NCBI RefSeq assembly: GCF_016765695.1
Contig: NZ_JAETGO010000037.1
Coordinates: forward strand, 62,001 to 126,000
Reading direction: 5' to 3'
DNA: 64,000 bases
Source of the DNA: Sporosalibacterium faouarense
Lineage (GTDB): Bacteria; Bacillota; Clostridia; Tissierellales; VENL01
Of the stretch, positions 18,592-28,685 are shown piece after piece. Both the position numbers and the translations under genes were made by a program. Under the pieces are notes generated by a model that saw nothing but the letters and a program-made list of their open reading frames with translations, did not search any database and had not been told where the DNA came from. Position 1 is the first letter of the stretch. Each line of letters starts with the position of its first letter.

Positions 18592-19818
18592 CTAGTTTAA
18601 TATTAGTTTTCTCGACAATTCTGCAGCCTTTATTGAAGACATATTACTCAAAACGTCAGAAACTGTCGATTTATTCATTTTACGTAGGACATCCATTATT
18701 ATAGAAGCATCAGAAACTCTATATAATTCATTAGTATCTATTTGAAAGGAACTCAACTCATTGTCTTTTCTTAACATGTTGGTAACTATGTCTCCTAATA
18801 CATCAGGTTCCATCTTTTCATATACCTCTACTAACTCATCAATTTTATTATTATAATCAGTTAAATAACTGAAAACACGACTAATTTTTAAGGCTTTTGA
18901 ATCAGTAATTCCTTTTAATCTTTCCTGATCTCTAATACCGTTTAGTAAACTATCTACAAATTCTTTATCATCACTCTTAAATAAAATCTCACCAGCTTTT
19001 TTCGGTGTTAAATTCATATATATTGTTGCCAACTCATCAATTGTATGGCCTTGTGTATTTCCTATTTCAGCAAAAGATGTTTCTAAATCTTTTGCTTCAT
19101 AAATATCTGCTAAATCAATAAGTTTATTTTCTTTAAATGTCTTTTCTGCTAATAAAGAATTAATATTTTCTCTACTGTTCTCTTTAACCATGCTTAATAT
19201 AAGCGTTCTGTCTTCTTGGCCTAGATAATATAGGATGCTAGAAGCAATATTTGGGTCCATTCCTTCCATTATCTTTCCTATCTCACTTAAGAACGAAGGA
19301 TCACTATCTATTTTGCTACTTATTTCATCTATTGCTAAATTAGTTTCCATACTTTCATATCTTTCAACTTCAGTATCTAGAGCATTTTCTTTTTCTGTTT
19401 CCATCTCCCCGTAAACAGATACTAGCATGTCATCCCTAATCTCAAGGTTTCGAATACTCGCTAAAATTTCTTTTGTTTTATTACTGGACATGGAATTCAT
19501 CATATCTTTAATGTCATTAAAAAGCACTTCATCGTCTTTCTTGATTATATAAAGCTTTTCAGCTGCTCTTTCAGGCTCCAATTCAATATAATGCTGTGAT
19601 AAATCAGAAATCTTTTTCTCCCTTTCATCATCGGTAGGAATCTTTTCAAAGTGTGTTCCTATAAATCCGGGAGCATCTCTTAAATAGTCATTTACAGCTA
19701 CTTCAAAAGTATCGTTTGTATAATACACTAATGTTGAAACTCCAAGGGGTAACCCTATTAATACTAGTGTAAATATTAATATTATTTTTATTGTATTTGT
19801 CTTTTTTTCTTTAGCCAT
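18592..19818 (-). CDS. MotE/YlxF-like flagellar membrane protein with MgtE-N/FliG-like repeats
   Basis: This 408-residue protein has one N-terminal membrane helix (about 10-29, IKIILIFTLVLIGLPLGVSTLVYY) and a long helical extracytoplasmic part. Several segments (IMEGMDPNIASSILYYLGQ, IYMNLTPKKAGEILF, VYEKMEPDVLGDIVTNML) resemble the helical repeats of the MgtE N-domain and FliG. Position between fliJ and fliK matches ylxF/motE-type genes. It is larger than typical MotE (about 200 residues) and seems to carry extra repeats. A chaperone or scaffold role in motor assembly is inference. Confidence 0.65.
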   Translation of the reverse strand: MAKEKKTNTIKIILIFTLVLIGLPLGVSTLVYYTNDTFEVAVNDYLRDAPGFIGTHFEKIPTDDEREKKISDLSQHYIELEPERAAEKLYIIKKDDEVLFNDIKDMMNSMSSNKTKEILASIRNLEIRDDMLVSVYGEMETEKENALDTEVERYESMETNLAIDEISSKIDSDPSFLSEIGKIMEGMDPNIASSILYYLGQEDRTLILSMVKENSRENINSLLAEKTFKENKLIDLADIYEAKDLETSFAEIGNTQGHTIDELATIYMNLTPKKAGEILFKSDDKEFVDSLLNGIRDQERLKGITDSKALKISRVFSYLTDYNNKIDELVEVYEKMEPDVLGDIVTNMLRKDNELSSFQIDTNELYRVSDASIIMDVLRKMNKSTVSDVLSNMSSIKAAELSRKLILN

Positions 19819-19830
19819 ATGATACCCCCA

Positions 19831-20268
19831 CTATTTTACACTATTATTAAATGACACCAACTGGTCTACTATTTTTTCATCCTCTCTTTTTAACTCAAAG
19901 AGATGTTGGTCATAATCTTTATCCTTTAGCTTCTCAAAAGTTCTTTTTTCTTTTACAGATTTAATTAATTCCTGCTTTGCTTCTTCAACTTCATCTTTCT
20001 TTACATTGACTCTTGAGTTTTGCTCTATAATTATTTCATTCATTTTATTTAAATAATTATTAAATATTTTTAAGTCTTTAACAGTAGACTGCTTTGTCAA
20101 ACTGTTCCTCTGTTTATTGATTTCTTCTTGTTCCTTAATAAAGATATTAAGTTTATCTTTTTCTTCATTAAATTCTTTTATTTCAGTATTATAACTAGCT
20201 CTTTTCAAATCTTCAATTGTTTGCTTAAAATCCAATATTCTTTGAAATCTAAAATTGAATTTCTTCAT
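19831..20268 (-). CDS. fliJ: Flagellar export chaperone FliJ
   Basis: This is a 145-residue, almost entirely alpha-helical coiled-coil protein starting MKKFNFRFQRILDFKQTIED, the typical FliJ opening. It sits directly after fliI, whose ATPase ring it occupies like the gamma subunit of F1. No membrane segment or enzyme motif is present. A GGAGTGG ribosome binding site precedes the ATG. Confidence 0.9.
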   Translation of the reverse strand: MKKFNFRFQRILDFKQTIEDLKRASYNTEIKEFNEEKDKLNIFIKEQEEINKQRNSLTKQSTVKDLKIFNNYLNKMNEIIIEQNSRVNVKKDEVEEAKQELIKSVKEKRTFEKLKDKDYDQHLFELKREDEKIVDQLVSFNNSVK

Positions 20269-20296
20269 AAAACCACTCCATTATATACAGTTTTAT

Positions 20297-21619
20297 TTAT
20301 GAAATCTTTGAAGCTATATCTTCCAATAACTTAATTGTTTCCTCATAAGTGAACTTTTCCATAATATCTTGTCTTAAAAAGCTATTAATTTCATCTATGT
20401 GTTCAACAGCTAAATCTAACTTTCTATTAGCTCCTTCTTCATAAGCCCCAATATTAATTAAGTCTTCAGACTCTCTATATACTGCAAGAATATCTCTTAC
20501 AATACTTGCGTAACTTTTGTGGTCTTCATCACAAATATTAGGCATAACCCTACTAATACTCCCAAGTACATCTATGGCTGGATAATGATTCTGATGGGCT
20601 AGCTTTCTAGATAACACAATATGACCATCTAATATTCCTCTCACGGTATCGGTTATAGGTTCATTCATATCATCACCATCAACCAACACAGTGTATAGAG
20701 CTGTAATTGTTCCCTTGTCAGAATTTCCAGAGCGCTCTAGAAGTCTAGGTAATTCAGCAAAAACAGAAGGAGTAAATCCCCTTGTAACAGGTGGTTCTCC
20801 TATAGCTAGTCCAATTTCTCTTTGAGCCATTGAAAATCTAGTTAGGGAATCCATCAATAACATTACATCTTTACCCATATCTCTAAAATATTCTGCTATA
20901 GCTGTTGCCAACAAAGCACCTTTCTTTCTAACTAGAGCAGGTTGATCTGATGTTGCAACTACTAAAATAGATTTTTTTAGACCTTCTTCTTTAAGATCAT
21001 TCTCAATAAATTCCCTTACTTCTCTTCCCCTTTCTCCGATTAAAGCTATTACATTAATATCCGCAGTAGCATTTCTCGCAATCATACCCATCATAGTACT
21101 CTTGCCAACACCACTACCTGCAAATATTCCAATTCTTTGGCCCTTACCACATGTAAGAAACCCATCCATTGCTTTAATTCCTAAGGGTAAAGTATCTTTG
21201 ATTTTTCTTCTCTGTAAGGGGTTAGGTGGAGTATTATATACTGGATAAGATTTCCCTGTATTTATAGTTCCTTTATCATCAATAGGGTTACCTAAACCAT
21301 CTAATATTCTTCCTATCAAGCTTTCACCTACATCTACCTTAAGTGAATCACCACTTGCTAAAACTGTACTTCCAGAACCTATACCTGTCATTTCCCCTAA
21401 AGGCATTAGTAATATCTTATCCTCTTTGAATCCTACAACTTCTCCTCTAATTGGAATCTTAGAATTGAAAGGATAAATATAACAAAGTTCACCTATACTT
21501 GCCGATGGTCCATTTGCTTCAATAGTTAAGCCAGTAACTCTTGTAACCTTGCCACTATATTTTACAAACTCTTTTCCATCCACTGCATTAATATATTTAG
21601 TAAGATCTATTTTCTCCAT
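20297..21619 (-). CDS. fliI: Flagellum-specific export ATPase FliI
   Basis: This is a 440-residue F1-beta-like ATPase. The Walker A motif GSGVGKST is at 168-175, the Walker B region is MLLMDSLTRFSMAQREIGLA, and GFTPSVFAELPRLLERSGN is the family signature. It hydrolyses ATP to help unfold and deliver substrates to FlhA, controlled by FliH upstream and FliJ downstream. Length and motifs are normal. Confidence 0.97.
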   Translation of the reverse strand: MEKIDLTKYINAVDGKEFVKYSGKVTRVTGLTIEANGPSASIGELCYIYPFNSKIPIRGEVVGFKEDKILLMPLGEMTGIGSGSTVLASGDSLKVDVGESLIGRILDGLGNPIDDKGTINTGKSYPVYNTPPNPLQRRKIKDTLPLGIKAMDGFLTCGKGQRIGIFAGSGVGKSTMMGMIARNATADINVIALIGERGREVREFIENDLKEEGLKKSILVVATSDQPALVRKKGALLATAIAEYFRDMGKDVMLLMDSLTRFSMAQREIGLAIGEPPVTRGFTPSVFAELPRLLERSGNSDKGTITALYTVLVDGDDMNEPITDTVRGILDGHIVLSRKLAHQNHYPAIDVLGSISRVMPNICDEDHKSYASIVRDILAVYRESEDLINIGAYEEGANRKLDLAVEHIDEINSFLRQDIMEKFTYEETIKLLEDIASKIS

Positions 21620-21625
21620 TTAATA

Positions 21626-22363
21626 TCACTCGCCATTTAGTAAATTTTGTAATAAATCTTTTATTTCTTCAAATTGAGTTCTCAGACTTGAATCCACACT
21701 GCCTTTAGATGTCTCAATAACACATCCTCCAGCCTCAAGACTACTATCAACTTTAATTTCTATATCCTCTACTAGATTTGCCATGGCTAAGATTCGATCC
21801 TTTGACATTTCAACAAAATCATAGTCTTCTTCAGATACTCTAATTGTCATTTTTTCTCTTGTATTTAAGCTACCTATTCCTTTAGATATAATTGATAAAA
21901 TTGCTTCTTTATTGTCTTCTACTAAATCACCTAAAATTTTATCACATACATTAATTACCAATTCTATTATGTTATCCTCTAAATCATTAAGGAGATTTTC
22001 TCTTTGTGTAAAGTACTCCCTTTTAATTTGGTTAGCCTCTTTAATTAATTCGTCAGACTCTGTCTTTCCTTCATTGTATCCTTTTTCATAACCTTCTTTT
22101 CTTGCTTCATCCACTATATTTGATGCTTTTGAATAAGCTTCCTCAATATGACTTTCACTTTCAGATTTAGCACTGTCAATTATTTCTTTAGCTTTTTCTT
22201 GGGCTTCCGCTATTATTTCTTCGTATCTTTTATTCGCTTCAGCTAGCTTTTCTTCCAAAATATTTCTTTCTGCATCAATATTGTTCACCTTTGTCTCAAC
22301 TGTTTTTTGAGGTTTCGTCTTTATAACATAGGAAGATTTTATAATACTAGACAATGACTTCAT
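21626..22363 (-). CDS. fliH: Flagellar export ATPase regulator FliH
   Basis: This is a 245-residue protein with a long charged coiled coil (about 25-125, rich in Glu/Lys/Ala) and a C-terminal V-ATPase E-subunit-like domain (about 130-240). It binds FliI as a dimer and links it to the C-ring. The ATG overlaps the fliG 3' end by 17 bases, with GAGGAGGAG directly before the start. Weak sequence conservation is normal for FliH; position and architecture support the call. Confidence 0.92.
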   Translation of the reverse strand: MKSLSSIIKSSYVIKTKPQKTVETKVNNIDAERNILEEKLAEANKRYEEIIAEAQEKAKEIIDSAKSESESHIEEAYSKASNIVDEARKEGYEKGYNEGKTESDELIKEANQIKREYFTQRENLLNDLEDNIIELVINVCDKILGDLVEDNKEAILSIISKGIGSLNTREKMTIRVSEEDYDFVEMSKDRILAMANLVEDIEIKVDSSLEAGGCVIETSKGSVDSSLRTQFEEIKDLLQNLLNGE

Positions 22364-23354
22364 CTCCTCCTCTAGGTGTAACTATTTCGCCTTCTTCCTC
22401 TAGTCTTCTAATTACATTTACGATATTTTGCTGAGCTTCTTCTATATCCTTGAGTCTTACAGGACCCATAAATTCCATATCTTCTCTTATCATTTCTACT
22501 AGACGTTTAGACATATTGGCAAATATGACTTCTTTAACCTCTTCACTAGCTCCTTTAAGAGCAACTGCCCATTGATCGTTTTCAATCTCTCTAGCAAATC
22601 TCTGTATAGATCTACTGTCAAGGGAAACAATATCATCAAATACAAACATTCTCTTTCTAATTTCTTCACTAAGTTCTGCATCTTGGACTTCAAGCTCTTC
22701 CATAATAAGTTTTTCAGTACCTCTATCTACGGAATTTAATATGTTTACAATTGTCTCAATTCCACCTACCGCAGCATAGTCTTGAGTTACCATGTTAGAG
22801 AATTTATTCTCTAATACTCTCTCAATCTCCTTAATAACCTCTGGTGAAGTTCTGTCCATTACAGCAATCCTTCTAGCTACCTCAGATTGTTTTTCTTGAG
22901 ACAAGCTAGATAAAATTTGAGCAGATTGATTAGGGCTTAGATAAGCTAGAATCAAGGCGATTGTTTGTGGATGTTCATTTTGAATATATGTTATTAATTG
23001 GCTAGGATCTGCTTTTCTAATAAATTCAAATGGCCTAACCTGCAATGAAGACGTAAGTTTATTAATTATATTGACAGCTTTTTGGGATCCTAAAGCTCTT
23101 TCTAGAACATCTTTAGCATAGTTGATCCCACCCTCTGAAATATATTCTTGAGCTAAACAAAGCTGATAAAAGTCTTCTAAAACAACTTCTTTTTCCTCAG
23201 GCGAAACCATTCTCATATTTGCAATTTCTAAAGTAAGTTCTTCAATTTCATCTTCACTTAAATGTTGGAAAATATCAGCAGATTTCTGTGGTCCTAAAGT
23301 TATGAGTAATATAGCTGCTTTTTCTTTTCCACTAAGTCCTTTTTGTTTTGGCAT
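22347..23354 (-). CDS. fliG: Flagellar motor switch protein FliG
   Basis: This is a 335-residue FliG with N-terminal FliF-binding, middle and C-terminal torque domains. Recognisable elements are GLSGKEKAAILLITLGP, the EHPQTIALILAYL segment of the middle domain and the charged C-terminal face (MFVFDDIVSLDSRSIQRFAREI). It contacts MotA to generate torque. It overlaps fliH by 17 bases and follows fliF by 10 bases. Confidence 0.97.
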   Translation of the reverse strand: MPKQKGLSGKEKAAILLITLGPQKSADIFQHLSEDEIEELTLEIANMRMVSPEEKEVVLEDFYQLCLAQEYISEGGINYAKDVLERALGSQKAVNIINKLTSSLQVRPFEFIRKADPSQLITYIQNEHPQTIALILAYLSPNQSAQILSSLSQEKQSEVARRIAVMDRTSPEVIKEIERVLENKFSNMVTQDYAAVGGIETIVNILNSVDRGTEKLIMEELEVQDAELSEEIRKRMFVFDDIVSLDSRSIQRFAREIENDQWAVALKGASEEVKEVIFANMSKRLVEMIREDMEFMGPVRLKDIEEAQQNIVNVIRRLEEEGEIVTPRGGDEVIV

Positions 23355-23364
23355 AATTTCACCT

Positions 23365-24918
23365 CTAATCTTCGTTTAACCAGCTTCTCAATAGCTGTGC
23401 TACTGCATCAGGCTTATTATCAACAAATTTATTAATTTGAGATTTAAATTGAGATTTTTCTTCATCAAACTTAATATCTTGTAAACTTGACATCTCATCT
23501 GTTCTTTCATCTATAATTTTTTCAAGATCTACTTTTTCTTTTGACTTTCTTCTCCTATTTATAAAGAATCCTGCCAATAATCCTGCTCCTAATAAGGCTA
23601 CTCCTAAAATTGCAATTGTAATAGCCGATGGCATATTAGAACCACCTTCTGTTCCATTTGGAGTTTGAATAAGTGAATTATCATCATTAAACTTAGAAGC
23701 ATGAACTTCAACACTCTTAGTATCTAATCCTGTAGCTGCATATATTAGTTTAACTATCTCTTCCTTCTTATCGTCAGTTAACTCTCCGTCAACCAAAGAG
23801 TCCTGATTGATTAAAACAGCCACGGTAATAGACTCTATCTTACCTGGAGCACCACTAATTTGCTTATTAATTTCATTTAGTTCATAGTTAATAGTTTTAC
23901 TTGCACTTTCATATTTCGACAGATTATCATCTTGTTGAACATAATCAGTAGTGTCTTCAGTGTTAGACTCCGTTCCTGCTACACCACCGTCAACCCCATT
24001 AACAGTGCTTTCTTCCATCTGCTGTAAGCTCCTAATTAAACCTTCATCACTACCTTCAACAGGGGGCTTAAATTCAACTATATTGGTTATCTCACTATCA
24101 AAGTTTATTTTTACATTCGATACTACTGCAACATTACCTGTACCAAATACAGTCTCTAAAAATTCATCTATACTATTTTCAACCCAAGACTGATAGCTTT
24201 GTTGTGTTGCATATTGTTCAGATAAATTAAAACTATTTGAGTTGTCATCGGCTTGACTTAAAAGGTTACCTGAGTCATCTACGACAGATACATCTTCTGG
24301 TTGCATCCCTACTGCATTTGCGACTGTAGTTTGTATAGACAATATTTTGTTTGGTGTTAATGAAGCACCAATTCCTTTTTGAATAATAACTGATGCGGTT
24401 GCCTTTTCATCGTTATCAAGAACAAAACCTTTTTCTTTTGGTTTGTATAAATATACTTTAGCACTTGCCACACCGTCGATTTGTGATATCGAATTAGCTA
24501 GATTGGTGGATAATGCCTGGTTATACAATCTATCTTTATCAGATTGTGTCATAGTCCAACTTGTATCATTAAATGCTTCCTCCATTGTCAAACCGTCGGA
24601 AGCAAATCCTTCTTTTGCTAATTCCATCCTTACTCTACTTTTCATATCACTAGGTACCAAAATGGAATTAAATCCTTCTCCTTCTTCCCAATCAATACCC
24701 ATTTCATCTAATTTCTCAACTATTAGGGCCGATTCTTTAGCAGTTAAAGATCTACTAAAAAGCTCTTCATACTTAGTCCTCGTAGTAAATAGAATAATTG
24801 CTGTGATACTTAAAATTATAAGAGCCGCACTTACTCCTAATTTAATTTTTTTTCCTTTATCAAGACCAGACCAAAATTCATTCAGTTGGTTTTTCATTTG
24901 TTCTAAGGTTTCCCCCAC
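23365..24918 (-). CDS. fliF: MS-ring protein FliF
   Basis: This is a 517-residue FliF with two membrane helices (about 26-46 and 425-447) flanking the ring-building motifs (RTKYEELFSRSLTAKESA; IAVAVLINQ-type segments). The C-terminal peptide VAQLLRSWLNED binds FliG. The start is probably GTG at 24918 behind GAGGTGATTAG; an internal ATG seven codons later lacks a good site. It forms the MS-ring, the first structure of the basal body. Confidence 0.96.
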   Translation of the reverse strand: MGETLEQMKNQLNEFWSGLDKGKKIKLGVSAALIILSITAIILFTTRTKYEELFSRSLTAKESALIVEKLDEMGIDWEEGEGFNSILVPSDMKSRVRMELAKEGFASDGLTMEEAFNDTSWTMTQSDKDRLYNQALSTNLANSISQIDGVASAKVYLYKPKEKGFVLDNDEKATASVIIQKGIGASLTPNKILSIQTTVANAVGMQPEDVSVVDDSGNLLSQADDNSNSFNLSEQYATQQSYQSWVENSIDEFLETVFGTGNVAVVSNVKINFDSEITNIVEFKPPVEGSDEGLIRSLQQMEESTVNGVDGGVAGTESNTEDTTDYVQQDDNLSKYESASKTINYELNEINKQISGAPGKIESITVAVLINQDSLVDGELTDDKKEEIVKLIYAATGLDTKSVEVHASKFNDDNSLIQTPNGTEGGSNMPSAITIAILGVALLGAGLLAGFFINRRRKSKEKVDLEKIIDERTDEMSSLQDIKFDEEKSQFKSQINKFVDNKPDAVAQLLRSWLNED

Positions 24919-24954
24919 CTAATCACCTCATTTCCTGCCACTTATTATGCTGCA

Positions 24955-25251
24955 TTATATCTGCATTCTCATTATTTCATTATATGCATCTAAGATCTTA
25001 CCCCTTACTGTCATCGTAAATTGTAAGGCAATGTCTGCTTTTTCTGCAGCAATTGTTACTTGATGAATATTATCTACTTGTCCAGTGGCCAGTAATTGTT
25101 TATATTGGTCGGCCTCAACCTGTAATCCATTTACTTTATCTAAAGCATTTTTTAAATAACCTTCAAATGAAGAATCTTTGCTTTGCTGTTTATTTAATAT
25201 TTTATTATTTAAATTTAAATTTCCAATTTTAGTAATACCATTTGGACCCAT
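24955..25251 (-). CDS. fliE: Hook-basal body protein FliE
   Basis: This is a 98-residue FliE with SFEGYLKNALDKVNGLQVEADQ and the C-terminal ALQFTMTVRGKILDAYNEIMRMQI, both characteristic. It links the MS-ring to the proximal rod. It is preceded by AGGAGG and flanked by flgC and fliF in the standard flgBC-fliEF order. Confidence 0.95.
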   Translation of the reverse strand: MGPNGITKIGNLNLNNKILNKQQSKDSSFEGYLKNALDKVNGLQVEADQYKQLLATGQVDNIHQVTIAAEKADIALQFTMTVRGKILDAYNEIMRMQI

Positions 25252-25261
25252 GTCTTACCTC

Positions 25262-25708
25262 CTACTTTCCAATATTGATTGCTTTCATTGCCATTGATTT
25301 TGAAGAGTCGATTGAAGTAATATTTGCTTCATAAGAACGTGTAGCAGTAATCATATCAACCATTTCCTTTACTATGTCTACATTAGGCATATTTACATAA
25401 CCAGCTTTATCAGCATCAGGATGTCCTGGGTCATAAACTTTCTTAAATGGAGATTTGTCCTCCACAATTTCACTAATCTTTACCCCGTTCTTTTCCATTA
25501 AACTTCTAGACTTTGTAAAGTTTGATAAATGCTCTGCAAAAGATTTATTTTTGCTTTCTTCAAATACAACCATTTGTCTTCTATAAGGTGTGCCACTGCT
25601 TGTCCTAGTCGTATTAGCATTTGCAATGTTCTTGGAGATAATATCCATCCTGGTTCTTTCTGCTGTTAGTCCAGTTGCACTCATATTAATAGAATTGAAA
25701 ATTCCCAT
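25262..25708 (-). CDS. flgC: Proximal rod protein FlgC
   Basis: This is a 148-residue rod protein. It has the N-terminal rod motif (NSINMSATGLTAERTRMDII, followed by SKNIANANTTR) and the FlgC-type C-terminus (GYVNMPNVDIVKEMVDMITATRSYEANI). It assembles with FlgB as part of the proximal rod. It lies 3 bases after flgB. Confidence 0.96.
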   Translation of the reverse strand: MGIFNSINMSATGLTAERTRMDIISKNIANANTTRTSSGTPYRRQMVVFEESKNKSFAEHLSNFTKSRSLMEKNGVKISEIVEDKSPFKKVYDPGHPDADKAGYVNMPNVDIVKEMVDMITATRSYEANITSIDSSKSMAMKAINIGK

Positions 25709-25710
25709 TA

Positions 25711-26118
25711 TTATTTACTCCCTTCTTCAATAACATTTCTTATTTTTATAAACTCGTTTGATACTTGTCTAATAAGTGCATCATACATAATAGCGTTTTT
25801 AGCTAAGTTTGCCATTTCTACATCGATATTAACATTGTTATCATCTAACCTTGTAGAGGTGTTTTTTTGTTCCTTAACTATTGGATTAAATTCTTCTGAT
25901 GAGCCATTACTCTTAATATGTTTTTCATTAGTAGCTTTTAACCCCATTCCATTACTCTTAATTTCATCTTTAAGTATATTTTCAAATTCAACTATATTTT
26001 TTTTGTATCCTGGAGTATTCACGTTTGCAATATTATTTGATATTGCTTCATTACGAACCCAAGTTCCATCTAATGCCTTTTTTAGAAAGTCAACGTTACT
26101 ATATACATTCTTAATCAT
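25711..26118 (-). CDS. flgB: Proximal rod protein FlgB, first gene of the fla/che operon
   Basis: This is a 135-residue rod protein with RNEAISNNIANVNTPGYKK and the C-terminal MANLAKNAIMYDALIRQVSNEF motifs of FlgB. It is the promoter-proximal gene of the 26-kb operon, separated from codY by about 355 bases containing a terminator. A GGGTGGTGATTTA ribosome binding site precedes the ATG. Confidence 0.95.
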   Translation of the reverse strand: MIKNVYSNVDFLKKALDGTWVRNEAISNNIANVNTPGYKKNIVEFENILKDEIKSNGMGLKATNEKHIKSNGSSEEFNPIVKEQKNTSTRLDDNNVNIDVEMANLAKNAIMYDALIRQVSNEFIKIRNVIEEGSK

Positions 26119-26427
26119 TAAATCACCACCCTGTAAATGCTTTACTTTTATACATTCGATTTTTTTTTACGTTTTCCTTCAATTTTTTCCAAAATTTTTC
26201 CTTGTTTGCAAAGCAAGAAATATTTTCTATGTTTTTTTCTCTTATTCAATTTTTTCATACTTTTATAAATAAATAAAGATAAAATTTGTCATTTTTCGAT
26301 TTTGGTACGTTAGTCCTATGCTATATTTTGTTATTTTTAGTAAAAAGATTGTTTATCCAAATTTTATGTTTTCTTCTTTAACAAGGAAAAATAGCTTGAT
26401 TTTTCTAATTTCTTTATAAATATAAAA
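26119..26427 (-). promoter_or_regulatory. fla/che operon leader and promoter region, with possible CodY box
   Basis: These ~310 bases carry no reading frame and must contain the operon promoter. The best sigma-A candidate has an ATGACA -35 (complement of 26,286-26,291) and a TATAAA-like -10, but the spacer is about 19 bases, so the assignment is weak. No convincing sigma-D (TAAA-N15-GCCGATAA) site was seen. At 26,181-26,196 the minus strand reads AATTTTGGAAAAAATT, resembling the CodY box AATTTTCWGAAAATT with about four mismatches. CodY control is known for the Bacillus fla/che promoter, but in such AT-rich DNA this match could be chance. Confidence 0.4.
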
Positions 26428-26462
26428 GATGATATGTTCTTTAATTAAAAAGCCATATCATC
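26428..26462 (-). terminator. Intrinsic terminator of the hslVU-codY unit
   Basis: On the minus strand GATGATATG pairs with CATATCATC (9 bp) across a 17-base loop, followed by TTTTATATTT. It lies 12 bases after the codY stop and separates codY from the fla/che operon. Confidence 0.82.
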
Positions 26463-26473
26463 TAAATTACTTA

Positions 26474-27256
26474 TTAACTTGTATATTTCTTCAGTTCTTC
26501 CATAAGCCTACTATTCAATATCTTGATATGCGTTCCTTTCATTCCTAGAGACCTTGATTCGATTAAACCCGCACTTTCAAATTTCCTTAGAGCATTTACA
26601 ATTACAGATCTTGTTATCCCAGCCCTATCAGCAATTTTACTTGCAACAAGCAATCCTTCATCTCCTTCTAGCTCATTAAAAATATGTTCTACTGCTTCAA
26701 GTTCAGAATAAGATAATGTCCCTATGGCCATCTGAACAACAGCTTTTTTTCTAGCTTCTTCTTCTATTTCTTCATTTTTAGATCTTAAGATTTCCATACC
26801 TACGACTGTTGCACTGTATTCAGCTAGAACTAAGTCTTCTTCTGTAAACTCTCTGCCGAATCTTGCAATTACCAGAGTTCCAAGCCTAGCACTCCCACTA
26901 TTAATGGGTATAACAGTAGAAATCTTATTTGGATAATCACATTTTGATACTTCATCAAAAACACAATTAGCCGTTTCTTTCAGATTTTCTCTAGTTTCTG
27001 TTATCTCCATTATAGTATCGTTGTATTTTGGTGGGAATCTTCTTTCTTGAATTACTTCATTTTCTATTATACCACAATCAAAGCCCTCAGATAAAGCGAA
27101 ACCTAAAACTCTTCCCCTTCTACTAGCAATATATACGTTAGCTTCCAAAATATCGCTTAATATCTTGCTCAGTTCAGTAAAAGACAATGCCTTTGAAGCT
27201 GATTTTTGTAGTAATTTATTTAACCTTCTAGTCCTTTGTAATAAAGTTTGGGACAT
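26474..27256 (-). CDS. codY: GTP- and branched-chain amino acid-sensing repressor CodY
   Basis: This is a 260-residue CodY. It has an N-terminal GAF effector domain ([18 protein letters not shown] opening, [18 protein letters not shown]) and a C-terminal winged HTH with the signature [20 protein letters not shown] and [14 protein letters not shown]. The ATG at 27,256 is 6 bases after GAGGAGG; upstream TTG and ATG codons overlap that site. CodY represses stationary-phase, nutrient-uptake and motility genes when GTP and branched-chain amino acids are plentiful. It follows hslU by 20 bases and lies upstream of the fla operon, as in Bacillus. Confidence 0.97.
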   Translation of the reverse strand: MSQTLLQRTRRLNKLLQKSASKALSFTELSKILSDILEANVYIASRRGRVLGFALSEGFDCGIIENEVIQERRFPPKYNDTIMEITETRENLKETANCVFDEVSKCDYPNKISTVIPINSGSARLGTLVIARFGREFTEEDLVLAEYSATVVGMEILRSKNEEIEEEARKKAVVQMAIGTLSYSELEAVEHIFNELEGDEGLLVASKIADRAGITRSVIVNALRKFESAGLIESRSLGMKGTHIKILNSRLMEELKKYTS

Positions 27257-27276
27257 AGTCATCCTCCTCAATCTTA

Positions 27277-28671
27277 TTATAAAATGTATTTTTCCATATT
27301 CATTTCCTTAATTTTTGAACTCAATTTTTCTTTGACATAATTATTATCAATAACTATTTTTTTATTACCTACTTCTGGAGCTTCAAATGATAAATCTTCT
27401 AAGAGCTCTTCTAATATAGTGTGAAGTCTTCTTGCACCAATGTTTTCTGTTTCTTCATTTATAAGAAATGCATATTTAGCTAATTCTCTAATACCTTCAT
27501 CATTAAATATAACTTCCACACCTTCTGTTTCTAATAAAAGCTGATATTGCTTAGTTAAAGCATTTTTAGGTTTAATCAAGATTTCTTTAAAGTTTTCTTC
27601 AGTTAATTTTTCCAATTCAACTCTAATTGGAAAACGTCCTTGTATCTCAGGTATTAAATCTGTAACTTTAGCAACATGGAATGCACCTGCTGCAATAAAA
27701 AGAATATGGTCGGTTTTCACAGGTCCATGTTTTGTCATTACTGTGCTACCTTCAATTATAGGCAATATATCCCTTTGTACTCCTTCCCTAGATACATCTG
27801 GTCCAGAGCCATACCCTCTTCCAGCAATCTTATCAATTTCATCAATAAAGATGATTCCATGATCTTCTGCTCTTGAAATACCTTCACTCACAACCTCATC
27901 CATATCTATAAGCTTCTGCGCTTCTTCCGAGGCAAGTATTTTCTTTGCTTCTTTAATTGTTACCTTGCGCTTTTTAGTTGATTTAGGAACTAAACCTCCA
28001 AACATATCATTCAAGTTAATATTTAGTTCATCCATACCAAGTCCCAACATTCCTACTGAAGAATTTTTATTCTCTTCTACTTCAATTTCTATTATTTCAT
28101 CATCTAGTTCAGATTTTTTTAGCTTTTCTTTTAATTCTTCTCTTTTATATTCCAAATCTTCTTCATCGTTAGAATTTTCAGTATTTTCTTCATCTTTACT
28201 ATAATTCACTCCTAATATGGCTTCAAGTGGATTAGAAAAGCTTTTTTTATCACCTGGCATAGGTATCATAATATCAACTATTCTGTCTAAAGCAACTTTT
28301 TTTCCTTTGTCATAAACCTCTTCAACTCTTTTACTCTTTATCATTCTAATAGATGTTTCTACTAAGTCTCTGATCATAGACTCTACATCTCTGCCGACAT
28401 AACCAACTTCAGTAAATTTAGTAGCTTCTATTTTTATAAAAGGTGCATGTGCTAGTTTTGCTAATCTTCTGGCAATTTCAGTTTTACCAACACCTGTTGG
28501 TCCTATCATAAGGATATTCTTTGGTTTAATCTCTTCTTGGAATTCTTCGTTTAAAAGGCTTCTTCTGTATCGATTTCTAAGGGCAATTGCAACTGATTTC
28601 TTAGCTTTATCTTGCCCAATAATATACCTATCTAATTCCTTTACGATTTGTTTTGGGGTTAATTCTTTCAT
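27277..28671 (-). CDS. hslU: HslU (ClpY) ATPase of the HslVU protease
   Basis: This is a 464-residue AAA+ unfoldase. The Walker A motif is GPTGVGKT at about 57-64, Walker B is [14 protein letters not shown], and the C-terminal sensor-2/ClpB-D2-like region ends in [10 protein letters not shown], the tail that docks into HslV. An acidic I-domain insertion spans about 130-210. The ATG at 28,671 is 9 bases after GGGAG; the in-frame TTG upstream is less likely. It feeds unfolded substrates to HslV, encoded 14 bases upstream. Confidence 0.97.
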   Translation of the reverse strand: MKELTPKQIVKELDRYIIGQDKAKKSVAIALRNRYRRSLLNEEFQEEIKPKNILMIGPTGVGKTEIARRLAKLAHAPFIKIEATKFTEVGYVGRDVESMIRDLVETSIRMIKSKRVEEVYDKGKKVALDRIVDIMIPMPGDKKSFSNPLEAILGVNYSKDEENTENSNDEEDLEYKREELKEKLKKSELDDEIIEIEVEENKNSSVGMLGLGMDELNINLNDMFGGLVPKSTKKRKVTIKEAKKILASEEAQKLIDMDEVVSEGISRAEDHGIIFIDEIDKIAGRGYGSGPDVSREGVQRDILPIIEGSTVMTKHGPVKTDHILFIAAGAFHVAKVTDLIPEIQGRFPIRVELEKLTEENFKEILIKPKNALTKQYQLLLETEGVEVIFNDEGIRELAKYAFLINEETENIGARRLHTILEELLEDLSFEAPEVGNKKIVIDNNYVKEKLSSKIKEMNMEKYIL

Positions 28672-28685
28672 TTTCAATCACTCCC

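Noticed and set aside
22499-22693. A 64-codon minus-strand frame inside fliG
   Set aside because: Same strand but a different frame within a secure gene; no start signal and no homology.
1120-26272. Many plus-strand frames of 60-160 codons opposite the flagellar genes
   Set aside because: They mirror well-recognised minus-strand genes, lack ribosome sites and have shadow-frame composition (Leu/Ser/Ile rich).
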